The notes: generated by a model from the letters alone, not told the origin. A DNA stretch of 64,000 bases from Tritrichomonas musculus (GCA_039105265.1 JAPFFF010000009.1:5456001-5520000), one strand, 5' to 3'. Shown: positions 1 through 10,365, counted from the stretch's first letter. Made by a program: numbers and translations.

Positions 1-1
1 T

Positions 2-2347
2 TGCTTCTCAATTGAAGATTTCAAAAAAATCAGCCATGAATTTGGTATGATGAACCATTTGATCAAAATTGCAGTAAATAACCAGAATTCAATCAATCCT
101 GGTAAATATGATGACCTAGGAAGAAGGTATAACATCTCAAGAAATCTTTTATTTACAAGAGATGGTAAAATAACGCAAGATTTGTTAATTTCTTATGAGA
201 AAGAACTTCATATGCCTTTTGCAGGCTATGTACCTGTACCTATAAGAATTGACGATTTTGTTTATATTTTGGATGACGTAAATAATTTGGCTTTTGTCGT
301 TAATTGCTTATCAAATAGCTCTAATGTTATAATCCCTGCTTCTTTCGAATTCGGAGGGGTAAAATATTCAATCTCGAAAATAATGGCCTATTCGTTTAGA
401 AACGCAAAAAAAGTTACAAGTATAGCATTTGCAGAAGATTCAAAGGTGACCACGATTGAAAAAAATGCTTTCAATGGTTCGTCAGTGGTACAAATTGAAG
501 TCCCAGATAGTCTTAAAAGATTGGAATTTGGATGGTGTTATGGTGCATATAAATTGGAGAGGTTAATAATACATCAAAATAATGAAAGCTTTAAGAATTT
601 GTCGTATGATGGACAAGAGTATATTCTTTGTGAATCAGTCCAAGGTAGTAAAGAATATGACACGATCATTTTTATGCGAAGGTCGATAGAGGTAGCATTA
701 ATCCCCCAGTTTATCAAGTATATAGGTCCTTTTTCATTTTACAATTGTAAACGTCTTCATCAAATTGGATTCGAAAAAAATTCGAAATTACACACAATTT
801 CAGAGTATAGTTTTGCTGATTCAACAATCGAATCTTTTTTTGTTCCAAAATCAGTCCACCAATTAAAAGAAGGTGCATTCTTTAATTGTCAAAACCTTAA
901 GCGTGTTAGATTTCAAATAAATTCCAATATAAAAAAGATTGGAAAATTTGCTTTTTGTTTTTGTCAATTTCGAAAAATTTTTATTCCAAAAACGATTGAA
1001 GAAATCGACGATGGAGCTTTTTACGAGTGCAAAAATCTTTCAAAGATTAGTCAAGCTTGGAGAATGGAATTAAGACGAATTGGATCGTTTGCATTATACA
1101 ATACACAAATAACAAGTTTGAAATTAGGGGAAAAATTCCATTCAGTCAATTCGAGATGGTGCCATGGAGCGAAAAGTTTAAAGAAAATAATCTTACACTC
1201 AAACAATGACCATTTATATTATATTAACGGCAGTTGTCTTGTTGAACAAAGAGAAAGCGAAGATAACTATTGTCACTTAGTTTTTGCCCCACGAAACTTA
1301 GAAATTATTGTAATCCCATCTTTTGTCAAGGAAATCGATGAATGTTCATTTTGTGATTGTAGAGAATTTACGACCATTTATTTTACAATTGATTCCATTC
1401 TTGATAAAATTGGAGCATCAGCTTTTATGAATTGCAATCTAGAAGGTGTTTTTATTCCAAAACATGCTCATACTATTTGTGAAGGAGCATTTTCAGATTG
1501 TCATAACCTTATGAAGGTTATATTTGAAGCTGAGTCAGAAATGAAAAGACTCGGTGTCTTTTCATTTTCCGGATCTTCAATTTGTGATCTTGAAATTCCA
1601 AAAAGAGCGATAGATATCGGTCAAGGAACATTTTATAACTGTAAAAATCTTACAAGATTTTTATTACCAGAACAAGAAGATTTCGTGTTAATCAATAATT
1701 ATTTGTTTTCTGGATCGTCACTTACTAATATTATGATTCCAAAAAATGTTAAGTATATTTGTGAATATTCATTTTGCAACTGTTCAAAATTAGAACATGT
1801 TGAATTCAGTGAAGGTTCGAAATTAGAAGTGATTGGAAAGAAAGCATTTAAAAATTCTTCAATAGTTAACATGAATGTTCCAGAAGAAATATGTCAAATT
1901 GGAGAAGGAGCATTTTCAAGATGCACAAATTTACAAAATTTCACGTTTCCTGTTGAACCTAAAATTCGAAAGATTGAACCCAAAACTTTTTCGAAATCAG
2001 GATTTAAAACAATTGATATTCCATCACATATTGAAGAAATCGATGAAAAAGTGTTCTCATGTTCCAAAATTGAACGAGTCAACTTCGCAAAAGACTCGAA
2101 ATTAAAAATAATTGGACAGTCATCATTCTCAAGATCATGTTTAGTGGAAATCGAGATACCATCAGGTGTTCAAGAACTTGGTGATTATGCATTTTATGGG
2201 AGCCCTAAATTAGAAAAAGTTAACTTCTTATCAAAGGAAAAAGGAAATTCATTTGGGTATGTTGCAATTCCCAACAATGTTCAACGAGTTGGGCATTTCT
2301 TATTCGATTATTGCCTCAAACTTCAAAGTACTAAAATCAATGAATGA
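2..2347 (+). CDS. BspA-like leucine-rich-repeat protein, 5' end outside window
   Basis: The frame is open from base 2, so the gene may begin left of the window; the first visible ATG is at 47 and gives 766 residues. From about residue 95 onward the protein is built of LRR_5/BspA (TpLRR) repeats of about 23 residues, with the recurring pattern I-x2-x-AF-x2-C-x2-L followed by IP-x4-I-x3-AF. Cys in the CxxL position recurs (YNCKRL, FNCQNL, YECKNL, SDCHNL). This is the large trichomonad family of BspA-like proteins, many of which are surface or secreted and some implicated in adhesion. Here I see no signal peptide after the ATG at 47 and no C-terminal membrane segment, so an intracellular or unconventional location is equally possible. 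The family is clear; the role is not. It ends with TGA and is followed by AT-rich DNA. Confidence 0.85.
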   Translation, partial: CFSIEDFKKISHEFGMMNHLIKIAVNNQNSINPGKYDDLGRRYNISRNLLFTRDGKITQDLLISYEKELHMPFAGYVPVPIRIDDFVYILDDVNNLAFVVNCLSNSSNVIIPASFEFGGVKYSISKIMAYSFRNAKKVTSIAFAEDSKVTTIEKNAFNGSSVVQIEVPDSLKRLEFGWCYGAYKLERLIIHQNNESFKNLSYDGQEYILCESVQGSKEYDTIIFMRRSIEVALIPQFIKYIGPFSFYNCKRLHQIGFEKNSKLHTISEYSFADSTIESFFVPKSVHQLKEGAFFNCQNLKRVRFQINSNIKKIGKFAFCFCQFRKIFIPKTIEEIDDGAFYECKNLSKISQAWRMELRRIGSFALYNTQITSLKLGEKFHSVNSRWCHGAKSLKKIILHSNNDHLYYINGSCLVEQRESEDNYCHLVFAPRNLEIIVIPSFVKEIDECSFCDCREFTTIYFTIDSILDKIGASAFMNCNLEGVFIPKHAHTICEGAFSDCHNLMKVIFEAESEMKRLGVFSFSGSSICDLEIPKRAIDIGQGTFYNCKNLTRFLLPEQEDFVLINNYLFSGSSLTNIMIPKNVKYICEYSFCNCSKLEHVEFSEGSKLEVIGKKAFKNSSIVNMNVPEEICQIGEGAFSRCTNLQNFTFPVEPKIRKIEPKTFSKSGFKTIDIPSHIEEIDEKVFSCSKIERVNFAKDSKLKIIGQSSFSRSCLVEIEIPSGVQELGDYAFYGSPKLEKVNFLSKEKGNSFGYVAIPNNVQRVGHFLFDYCLKLQSTKINE

Positions 2348-2802
2348 AATCATTTTAGAAATTCTAGAGTAAAATAAAATTGCATAGTGAAAAGGTATTC
2401 TTTTTTTTTTTTTTTTTTTATTAATATTGTCATTTAGTATTAATACTTATTTTTACTTTGATTTTGTTTTTTTGATTTTTATATCTAAGGTCATAGGTTA
2501 TTTTGGTCCAATGTATTAAGCATACAAGGAGGCCGAAAAAATTATATGAGCGTAGTGAATAAATAGAAATAATTTATTAAAACAAAAGCATTTAATAATC
2601 ATTATAATTTTTATATTAGAGTCTAATATAATGATTAGAGTCTAATAATTAGACAAAATATATTTCAGCTAAGTGCCAGATATGCAGGTTGCATAATGCA
2701 GCAATGTGCTTTTTTGACAAATTTGTGGATTATTTTTATATGTATATGATAATGCTATTAGCAAATTTAATAATTGATTTTTTTTAGCAAAAAGAAAACG
2801 AA
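2348..2802. other. AT-rich intergenic DNA
   Basis: No gene seen. It contains a run of 19 T near 2401 and two copies of the near-palindrome TTAGAGTCTAA at 2616-2626 and 2635-2645. Confidence 0.6.
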
Positions 2803-3084
2803 TTATGACTCAATTGAAATTTTAAGTCGATTAAATAGATTGGTTGCATTTCTGGCATTTTCTTGAATATCTGAAGTTATATTTAAAATATTTAAAAGAC
2901 TCGGGATATCGTCTTTATTTTTAGAATTTGAAGGAATATTTTGCCTGCTTGAATAATTAGCACGAATTTGATCTGCTTCCTTAAATAATTCGTCCAAAGA
3001 TTTTCGAATGTCTGGATTAGTAGTTTGGACATCTTCAAACTGATTGGATTTTTTTTCTTTCTTGTTACCTTTCTTTTTTGACAT
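2803..3084 (-). CDS. small basic hypothetical protein (93 aa)
   Basis: Translation from the ATG at 3084 gives 93 residues. An open frame extends two codons further upstream but has no ATG there. The N-terminus is strongly basic (KKKGNKKEKK), followed by a predicted helical stretch (IRKSLDELFKEADQIRANY) and a C-terminal helix with hydrophobic spacing (LLNILNITSDI, NLFNRLKISI). There is no membrane segment, signal peptide or recognisable domain. It stands alone between the BspA-like gene and a region of decayed genes. The coherent amphipathic composition favours a real gene, but I do not recognise the family. Confidence 0.45.
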   Translation of the reverse strand: MSKKKGNKKEKKSNQFEDVQTTNPDIRKSLDELFKEADQIRANYSSRQNIPSNSKNKDDIPSLLNILNITSDIQENARNATNLFNRLKISIES

Positions 3085-3959
3085 TTTCAATAAAGTTATC
3101 TAATAAAAACGTTTTTATTGAAAATTGATATATATCAGAATTTTCATTCAAAAAATTGATAAGAATAACATAGAATTTTTTGTATTGGCTATATCTTAAA
3201 AAATAAACTTAGTATTTGGATATATTATTTATTTAACATTTTAATTATTATATAATATATATAATTGTATGCATTAAATAAAATAAATTTCTATATTCAT
3301 AAAAATAAAATTAAAAAAATATAAGAAAGTTATTCAAAAATGAGAATTTTCCGACAATGACGAAAAAATGAATGTAACGCAGTGATTGGAGGGATGTTTG
3401 TCGGCAGGATAGACATCACTCCAAATACTATTGATGATCTTTATAAAAACAAGGTTACAAGGAAACAATTAATCATATATTCCATTAGGATTTAATATAG
3501 TTTTCGTTTTCTAAAGCCGATATGAGGTTCTTTTTGGTAACAGAAACATAAAGTTTCGGCCTTTTTAATAATGAAGCAGATTAAAAAGAATAATTAGTAA
3601 CTTTATATGTGTTTTTCTTAAGATTTTATAAGATTAACATATTAGATTTATTTTTTGCATGAAAAGAGCAAAATTATCTTTTTTCAAAGACGAATTTATT
3701 ATCTCAAAACAACAATACGCAAGCAAAAATACTAAATCAATCTTTTCACAATGCAAAAATATAAAAACGACTTTTAATTCGAAGTTATGTTAACAAAAAT
3801 ATACAAATTCATAACAAAAAGAAGTTTTGAAAATTATTAAACATTTCAACTTAAAGTTCAAACGCAAGAACATATTCCGACAAATCAAAATTGTTTTTCA
3901 TCGGACTAGATCCTATTGATTGGTATTTGAAAGTTTTGCTATTTTAGAATTTTTTGCTT
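3085..3959. other. intergenic DNA without recognisable gene
   Basis: AT-rich DNA. A short open stretch near 3394-3498 encodes about 34 residues starting MFVGRIDITPNTIDDL, which I do not recognise and which is too short to call. The N-terminal membrane segments expected for the adjacent DHHC relic are not recognisable here. Confidence 0.5.
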
Positions 3960-4333
3960 ATGAGAAATCAAATTCCAAAATGTGTTGGTTGGAATTGTTC
4001 AATATATGGAGCTGAGTGTCATTGTCCTGCTGTTGGAAATTGCATTGGGCTTAAAAATCATCAATCTTTTATTGTAATTCTAATATGGGGGCTTTGTCTT
4101 GCATTTCTTTTTTGATTTTTTCAATCATATTGGTAATTAGATACGACATATAATAGATATCTTACCATTGTTTTCTCTGTAGCTTCGTTGGTTCAGATGA
4201 TTTTTATTGCAGTATTTCAAAGTCAGCAAATGGGGAGAGCTGGTCATAATATTACAACACTCGAATATCTTTTAATATTGTATGATAACCTCAGAAAGAA
4301 AATACAAAGCTTAGACAAACCTCAGCACATTCC
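3960..4333 (+). pseudogene. relic of a DHHC-type protein S-palmitoyltransferase
   Basis: In one frame from 3960 the translation shows the core of a DHHC/PAT enzyme, which attaches palmitate to cysteines of membrane proteins. Seen in order: a Cys-rich stretch (KCVGWNC), then GAECHCPAVGNCIGLKNH, matching the family pattern DHHCPxVxNCIGxxNHxxF; a hydrophobic segment (FIVILIWGLCLAFLF, about 4069-4113); a second hydrophobic segment (YLTIVFSVASLVQMIFIAVF, about 4160-4219); then ITTLE, matching the conserved TTxE motif. Two in-frame stops (TGA near 4114, TAA near 4135) fall between the two membrane segments. DHHC itself reads ECHC and the N-terminal membrane helices are missing, so it cannot encode an active enzyme. 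The tail, about 4283-4317, is echoed in diverged form at about 4419-4455. Confidence 0.7.
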
Positions 4334-4628
4334 TCACTAAACGATCTCATGAAAATTGCTCAAAATCTCTCAATTTATGCTTATGTCTAAAATATCATTT
4401 ATTAGAGAACAAGAAGAAGACAACCTCAGAAAGAAAACGCAAAGTTTTGGATAAAGTTAACATATTATTATTAAAAGCATCATTAAGACAATTTTAAATA
4501 AACATTAAATAAAGAAAACATTTGTTGTAATTTAGTATTGTTGCATATTTTTTGTATTCACAAATTTAATGCATTTTATGTTTGCGTGAAACTAAGTATT
4601 TATTTTTGTATTAGAGAAAATGATTTTT

Positions 4629-5265
4629 CTATGTGAATATTTTCGAAATCTGATGTTCTTGTTGTTGGTGGAAACTTCTCGCCATTTTTGCAGGATGAAT
4701 CTTATGTTTGTCTAAGCTTTTAATAATTTTGGTGACATTTATTTTATTTATTTCCGAATTACAAATATCATATTTCAAAATAAGATCTGAATGTGAGATG
4801 TCATCGAGCTTTATTTTTGGAGCTTTAAGTTTGGAAAATGTCATACAAAGGAAATAAATGAGAGCATGGAAGTTTCATCTCCAGTATTGATGAAATCAAA
4901 ACTGAATCGCCACACTCACAAGTTTCATATACAATATCGGTGTTATAATGGATAATTGTATTATTCATTATTGATGGAGGAGTAATTATGCAGATATTCT
5001 TTATTTTTCTATTATAATTGGAATAATTTTTGATGTAATTATCTTGTTATTTTTCAATTTGTTTCATTAAGTTGTCTGAAATTCTTTTGATTGATGACCA
5101 GAAAGAGTTATGTCTTGGGATTAACGAATTTAAATGTCCGTGGTTACTCTCTTAATTGTTGGTACATGAGAGCATCCTATAAGCTGCCCTCTGCACTATC
5201 GATACTTCATCCCATCTCTCTAAATCTTTACTAAATACATTCTTTTCTTCACTGTTGAATTAAAT
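4629..5265 (-). pseudogene. relic of a MULE-type transposase with SWIM zinc finger
   Basis: Reading the minus strand from about 5265 downward, one frame with a few stops shows the C-terminal half of a Mutator-like (MULE) transposase. First comes ERWDEVSIVQRAAYRMLSC, then TNN and HGHLNSLIPRHNSFW, resembling the TNNxxExxHxxLN block after the catalytic core. Next is VYETCECGDS followed by MKLPCSHLFPL, which fits the SWIM zinc-finger pattern CxC-xn-CxH. The frame is broken by TAA near 5152, TAA near 5050 and a stop near 4830. The last part (from 4844, including KLDDISHSDLILKYDI) continues in a shifted frame. The catalytic DDE core is not recognisable upstream. Several stops and at least one frameshift mark it as an old dead copy. 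The family assignment rests on the SWIM pattern and TNN block and is moderately strong. Confidence 0.6.
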
Positions 5266-5397
5266 ACCTAATTTAATTAGTATTTTCTCAAGCTAATTTA
5301 ATATTTTAGTATCTTTAATGTCCTTCAATTTAGAAGAATATATATCTTTTAGTTCTTCTAAATCTTTAATACTTGATTCAGACACTAAGTTGTTACC

Positions 5398-5640
5398 CTA
5401 TTGCAGGAAGTTACTACCTTGAGGCTGATAGTTACTTGTTTGTGATATCGAGTTACTTGGTTGAGCATTGTAGTAACCTCCAGGCTCAGGGAAGTTACTT
5501 GGTTGATTATAAGAGTTAAGTTGTTGTTTGGGTAGATTATAAGAGGTAGGCTGTTGTTGTTGGTCCTTTGTTGAATCAGATGGAGTTCGATCTGATTGTT
5601 GGTAAAAGGAGGTCGGTTGTTGTTGGTTAGGTTGCGTCTT
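5398..5640 (-). pseudogene. Gln/Pro/Ser-rich low-complexity coding fragment
   Basis: Eighty codons without a stop encode a biased sequence with repeats of the type QQQPTSFYQQS, QQPTSYNLPKQQ and QPSNFPEPGGYY. There is no ATG at its start, and a TAA lies immediately upstream in frame (5644-5646). It looks like a piece of a disordered, repeat-containing protein gene cut off from its start. It lies just behind the MULE relic on the same strand and may be its N-terminal flank or an unrelated insertion target. No function can be assigned. Confidence 0.3.
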
Positions 5641-5879
5641 CAATTAAATCTTTACTAGCCTTTAAGGTAATTGCATCTTCATTGTTAATTAAAATAATTT
5701 TTCGAAACAGATTCTAGCCAGAAACGAATTGCAACGAAATAATTGATAAAAAGTAAATTAAAAAAAATAGAATAAAATAATGTGCCCCAAGTAATATCAC
5801 CACAAAAATAAAAGGTCACTAATGTCAACTGAGTAGTCACTATCTCAACCTCATTTGTGTTTAAACATACGGAATGCAA

Positions 5880-7343
5880 CCTTGAATGCCAAACACAAAA
5901 TGCCCCGACAAAATAAAGATTTAGCTGTTTTCAATGCCATGTTATGGATGCCTTCTGCGTCGTTAATTAAAACTACGAGTTGTAGCTAACAAGTCAGATA
6001 TAATTGAATGAATTGAAAACCTGGTATATGATTGTTAAGCAAATGGTTAAAACTTATTTGAAATTGAAACTGTTATTTAGATGCAGCACCTAACATTCCT
6101 CAACTTCATTCAATGATCTGCAAATGATTAAAAATAATCTAGGAAAATATTATGTAATAATAAATTCTAATATTTCAATCAATTAATATAGTCAAAAACA
6201 TCAATAAAACATCCTAACAAGCAATCACTAAACTTTGAGATATTTAAAAAATTTGTTTGTTAATGTATTGCATTGTAATTTGGCATATGTATTTGAAAAA
6301 AGTGTTTCAACTGTTTACGACAAGTATCTAAATTGCATAAGACCGAATGGTATAATGAGAGGCAGGTATCTTTAAGCCCAAAATAAATGTTTGGTAATCC
6401 TAAGTTAATGTGAAAAGACAATATTTACAAAACATCCAAACACATGAATATATATTCAAGGTTTTATTTTAGCAAATTTTCACAAAACAGTTTATGCAAT
6501 ACTAGAGAAGTTAAGTTTGAAATGGTATCATTCTCTCTCTTTTTTAAACATCGAAAGTACCGAAATGAATACTATCTTCTTCCTCTTTTATTTACAAAGA
6601 GAGCCAATTAAACAGCAAATTCTTTCAAAATCATTATTTTTGGTGTCTAAAAGGAAATAATCATTTCTAAATAGGACTTAACATATGGAAATAACCACTT
6701 TCAGTTTCAACAAGATAATGAAGCCCTCATTTACTAAACTCAACCGTATTACAATTAAAATAGATCTGGCTTACATTCATAATTTGGTTGCCTATTCATT
6801 CTCCTGACTTATCTCACATTGGAATAGTATTGACGATAAATAGATCAAAAAGTCTACACACCAAATGATATTGGTCCATTATGCTTTTGTACTTTCTATT
6901 AATTAATATGACTGAATTTTATCATATTGAATTAATGAAGTTGTTGAAAATTGTGCATTTTAGATTTAAACCACCATCGTTCTCTTCTTTTAGGCTGAGG
7001 AATCCCACCTACCGATTTCTCATTCAAAAAGTTATTAACCTTCTTTTCCTTCTTCGGGTGACTTAATCATGCGCACTGGATCTTATTAGTATACTAATTA
7101 CTTGTCAAAGAGCATCAGACAAGTTAATTACAGATAATAAAATAACTACAATTAACTCAATCAAACTAAAATATATGATATATTATAAAACAGAATAGAA
7201 ACTTTTTGAATGATACCGACTTTTTTTTAGTTTATTTTACTTAGAAAGAGAATAAATAATAAATCAAACACATTTGATTAGAATTAGTAAATGGTAAAAA
7301 TATTATAACTATAATAAATATACAAAAAGTATGATAATTAGAA
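5880..7343. other. gene-free AT-rich stretch with possible decayed coding DNA
   Basis: No intact gene seen on either strand. Short open patches on the minus strand around 6700-6830 (for example QIMNVSQIYFNCNTVEF and HYLVETESGYFHMLSPI) have protein-like composition but are cut by stops. I could not place them in a family. The stretch continues the graveyard begun at 3.9 kb and ends just after the stop of the RIC1-like gene. Confidence 0.4.
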
Positions 7344-10025
7344 TTACAAACCAATCTGTAAATTAACAAGAAAAGTAGCGTATTCAGTGCTTTTGAAATC
7401 ACGGGTGTATCTCATTGCACTTAATAAGTTTGGCATGTTTCCAGTTAAAAGAGAAACGACTTTTCCTTCATCTTTTAATATTAAAAAGGCTGCTAATGCC
7501 CAATTATTCAACCTAACCAAATTAAAAGAACACGCAACAACTTTAAGGGCAGGAATCCGGTCTTCGTCACTCCAATTTTTAAAGTCGGTTTCGATGACTT
7601 TGATACATTGAGAGAAATTAATTTTGATCAAGCTTTTAGTATTTTCATGAAGCAATTTGCAAAAATCAAAGTCAGCAGAATTTCCGATTGTGCAACCTCG
7701 AATGAAGTTTCCGTTTTGAATACATTTCAAACAAACAAAACTTTTGAATTTCTCGTCTTTTTCTTGGAGGAGGGTTTTATATGTTTCTAAGATTCTTTCA
7801 AGCATTCCTGGACTAGTATGAAGCAAGATTCGACTCTGTATTGATGGTTTTACATTTGGAAAATGTAAGGCGAAATCAAAATCGGTTTGGGCCAAATAAC
7901 TAATATATTCACTACTTAACTCATTTAAGAATTTGACGGCTGTTTGACCATCAAGTTGTCTCATTCCAAGGTAGAATTGGTCAAGTTTATCTTCTTTATT
8001 TAAATTATCAAGAAAACCAGTTAAAACCGTCTTAAAATCAGTTGCTTCAAGAAGAGCAGTTAATGTTTCTCCATATTTAAAACTATCATCTGAAACAATT
8101 GGCATCATTTTCATTGAAAAGTCTGTAAAATTGGCTTGGATGCGCTCGTATTGAAGATTTGATGGAATGTGAATAATTGTTTTGTTTACAGTCCATAAAG
8201 AATTAATTGGAAGCGAAGCTGTTGAATTAGATGATAAAATATTTGTATAACCTGTTTTGTAGCAACATAACAATTGAGGTGTGCCATTGTCCCAAATCAT
8301 TGATGATTGAGCATCATGCTTATCATTACTATCAAGAACATTGAACCAAACTGGTTTAGCAGGATTTTTAATATTTATAACAGAATTATTTTGCAAATGT
8401 AGAAATACATCATTTTCCCACATTACAAAACCTCTACGAATTTGAACTTTAGGATTTAAATTTAAGTCAGAGAGGGTGTATGCAACAGAAATGATGATTA
8501 AATTACCAATTTTCATACTTTTTCGATCTCCAACTTTTTCATCTGGTCCGGATATCGCCAAATCTTTTGAATTATCAAAATCAAATATAGTGATTTTATC
8601 AGGAAATGTAACAATTAAACGAGTTGAATGAGAATGCGCTGAGAGAGGCTTTTCATCTAAAGCAATGACTGAATTTCCACCAATTGGTAAAAGTTCATCA
8701 GTATAAAGCTTCATTGCGAAAATTGTTTTCTTTTTCTCATTAACAAAGCTATTAAATACAATAAGGATATTATTTATCCAAACAGGATTAATATCGTTAT
8801 TATTAATGATTATAGAAGGATCGTAAAATAAAGAGTAATCTGTTAATACTGCTAAACCTATTCTACCAACAACACAAATAACTGATTCGGTGTTAACAGA
8901 AATACTCTTAATTGGGAACAAATCAGATGGAATAGCCCTTACACGTTCTGCTCTTGGTTTAAAAATATTTGGAAGTTCACAGACCAACTTCTGTTTCATA
9001 AGGTTATAAATTAAAGAAGCACCAAAAGCAAAAGATGATAATAAATTAACAAAATTGATACATTTAACTTGAAAAGAAGGATCTAAAAAGATTAATCTCC
9101 GTGAATTATTATCATAAAAAGTAGATATCATTGTTTTTGTTTCTGAAAGAGATAAATTATAGTTTGTATTAAAAATAAAATTACGTATAGTGAATCCTCC
9201 ATTTTGATCAATGACCAGAAGCGAATTTTTATTATCTATAAATTCCATGAAGCAAACATTTGATGAAGCTTTGAATAGTTTTGTGATTGATCTTTTATTT
9301 TTATCAGATATTTCCTCATAATCCACATCATCATTATTATTGGTATCGCTCTTAGAATTAGAAATATAAACATTTTGATTGTATGTTGAAAAAGCAAATG
9401 TATCATTATCTTGTTTCGAGCAAATAATTCCCACATTTTGGATATTTGGAACCAAATGCAAATTTTTCAAATTAGCAGTATACGTATTTAAATTAATATA
9501 AAGCTCGCCAGTATAAATTTGGCCATTTGAAATGAATGCAAGATTGTTTTTATTAAAAATTGTAGAATTTTTTATAATTGGTGATTGACAATGAATTTCA
9601 TCTATTGTTGAAACTATTTGGGCGTTACTGTTTACTAATAATATCTTTGGTCCTATAACACAAATACCTATTAAATTTTGATATGAAAAAACATCAGAAA
9701 TAACTCCATTTACATTTGTAGTGAAAAGTGAACCTGAAAATTGAAAATTAACTTTATCAAATTTAATACAAAAATATGAGCCAGCATAAGTTCCAAAAGA
9801 AATGATTGATTCATTGACCCAGCGTATCCAGTGATTAGGCCCTTGACTTTTAATACTTTCTTCTGATCGTTTGTAAGTGGCAATTAGCGGAAACAATGAG
9901 TCGAATGCATCAAAAATTAATATAGAATCTGTTGTTATTGCAGAATAAAATCTATTTGTTGGATCTGTAGTAATAGAAAAAATATTATGAGCTTCGAAAC
10001 ATGATTCGCAATTAAAAGGAATCAT
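7344..10025 (-). CDS. RIC1-like protein (Rab6 GEF complex subunit)
   Basis: Translation from the ATG at 10025 gives 893 residues. The open frame runs ten codons further upstream but has no ATG there. The N-terminal two thirds is a series of beta-rich, WD40-like segments: FYSAITTDSILIFDAF near the start, then LFPLIATYKR and WIRWVNESIISFGT. Later, SISVNTESVICVVGRIGLAVL and VWINNILIVFN, then LIVTFPDKITIFDF, follow the order of the equivalent blocks in animal RIC1. The C-terminal third is all-helical, as in the RIC1 domain (CSFNLVRLNNWALAAFLILKD). RIC1 with RGP1 activates Rab6/Ypt6 at the Golgi and promotes endosome-to-Golgi transport. At under 900 residues it is shorter than animal RIC1. It lies head to head with Sec16, about 340 bp apart. 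Another WD40/alpha-solenoid coat-like protein remains possible. Confidence 0.55.
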   Translation of the reverse strand: MIPFNCESCFEAHNIFSITTDPTNRFYSAITTDSILIFDAFDSLFPLIATYKRSEESIKSQGPNHWIRWVNESIISFGTYAGSYFCIKFDKVNFQFSGSLFTTNVNGVISDVFSYQNLIGICVIGPKILLVNSNAQIVSTIDEIHCQSPIIKNSTIFNKNNLAFISNGQIYTGELYINLNTYTANLKNLHLVPNIQNVGIICSKQDNDTFAFSTYNQNVYISNSKSDTNNNDDVDYEEISDKNKRSITKLFKASSNVCFMEFIDNKNSLLVIDQNGGFTIRNFIFNTNYNLSLSETKTMISTFYDNNSRRLIFLDPSFQVKCINFVNLLSSFAFGASLIYNLMKQKLVCELPNIFKPRAERVRAIPSDLFPIKSISVNTESVICVVGRIGLAVLTDYSLFYDPSIIINNNDINPVWINNILIVFNSFVNEKKKTIFAMKLYTDELLPIGGNSVIALDEKPLSAHSHSTRLIVTFPDKITIFDFDNSKDLAISGPDEKVGDRKSMKIGNLIIISVAYTLSDLNLNPKVQIRRGFVMWENDVFLHLQNNSVINIKNPAKPVWFNVLDSNDKHDAQSSMIWDNGTPQLLCCYKTGYTNILSSNSTASLPINSLWTVNKTIIHIPSNLQYERIQANFTDFSMKMMPIVSDDSFKYGETLTALLEATDFKTVLTGFLDNLNKEDKLDQFYLGMRQLDGQTAVKFLNELSSEYISYLAQTDFDFALHFPNVKPSIQSRILLHTSPGMLERILETYKTLLQEKDEKFKSFVCLKCIQNGNFIRGCTIGNSADFDFCKLLHENTKSLIKINFSQCIKVIETDFKNWSDEDRIPALKVVACSFNLVRLNNWALAAFLILKDEGKVVSLLTGNMPNLLSAMRYTRDFKSTEYATFLVNLQIGL

Positions 10026-10365
10026 TAAAATCGATTTTTTATCAAACTTTTTCAAAAGCCATCAAATCAGTTGACCTTTAATACTATAAATAACAGTTTT
10101 CATTTATTCTTGTTGAAAATACTATTTGTTTCTATTCAAATAAATTTCTCCTATATTTTTATATTTGAAATGTCTAATAAACAAATAAATTTAATCTTTT
10201 TTGGTCATTATATTAGACGAAATTTCTTTTAAAAAAATCATTTGAAATACGGACAAATAGTATTTCAATTTTCTGATAGGCTTCAATATTGAGTTTAAAA
10301 TAATTGAAGATAAAATTGGTTGGTTGATTAGTTGTTGGTTTTAAATAGAAAATTTTTATATTAAA
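10026..10365. promoter_or_regulatory. shared divergent intergenic region, RIC1-like / Sec16
   Basis: This 340-bp AT-rich stretch separates two genes transcribed away from each other and should hold both promoters. It contains TTGACCTTTA at 10071-10080, a copy of the recurring AAGGTCAA word on the minus strand. It also holds an out-of-frame ATG at 10062 opening a six-codon reading frame before the RIC1-like start. I see no clear Inr within 20 bases of the Sec16 ATG. Confidence 0.4.

Noticed and set aside
5685-5879. Minus-strand 64-codon frame with a hydrophobic stretch
   Set aside because: AT-driven hydrophobicity in a graveyard region; no family or promoter signal.
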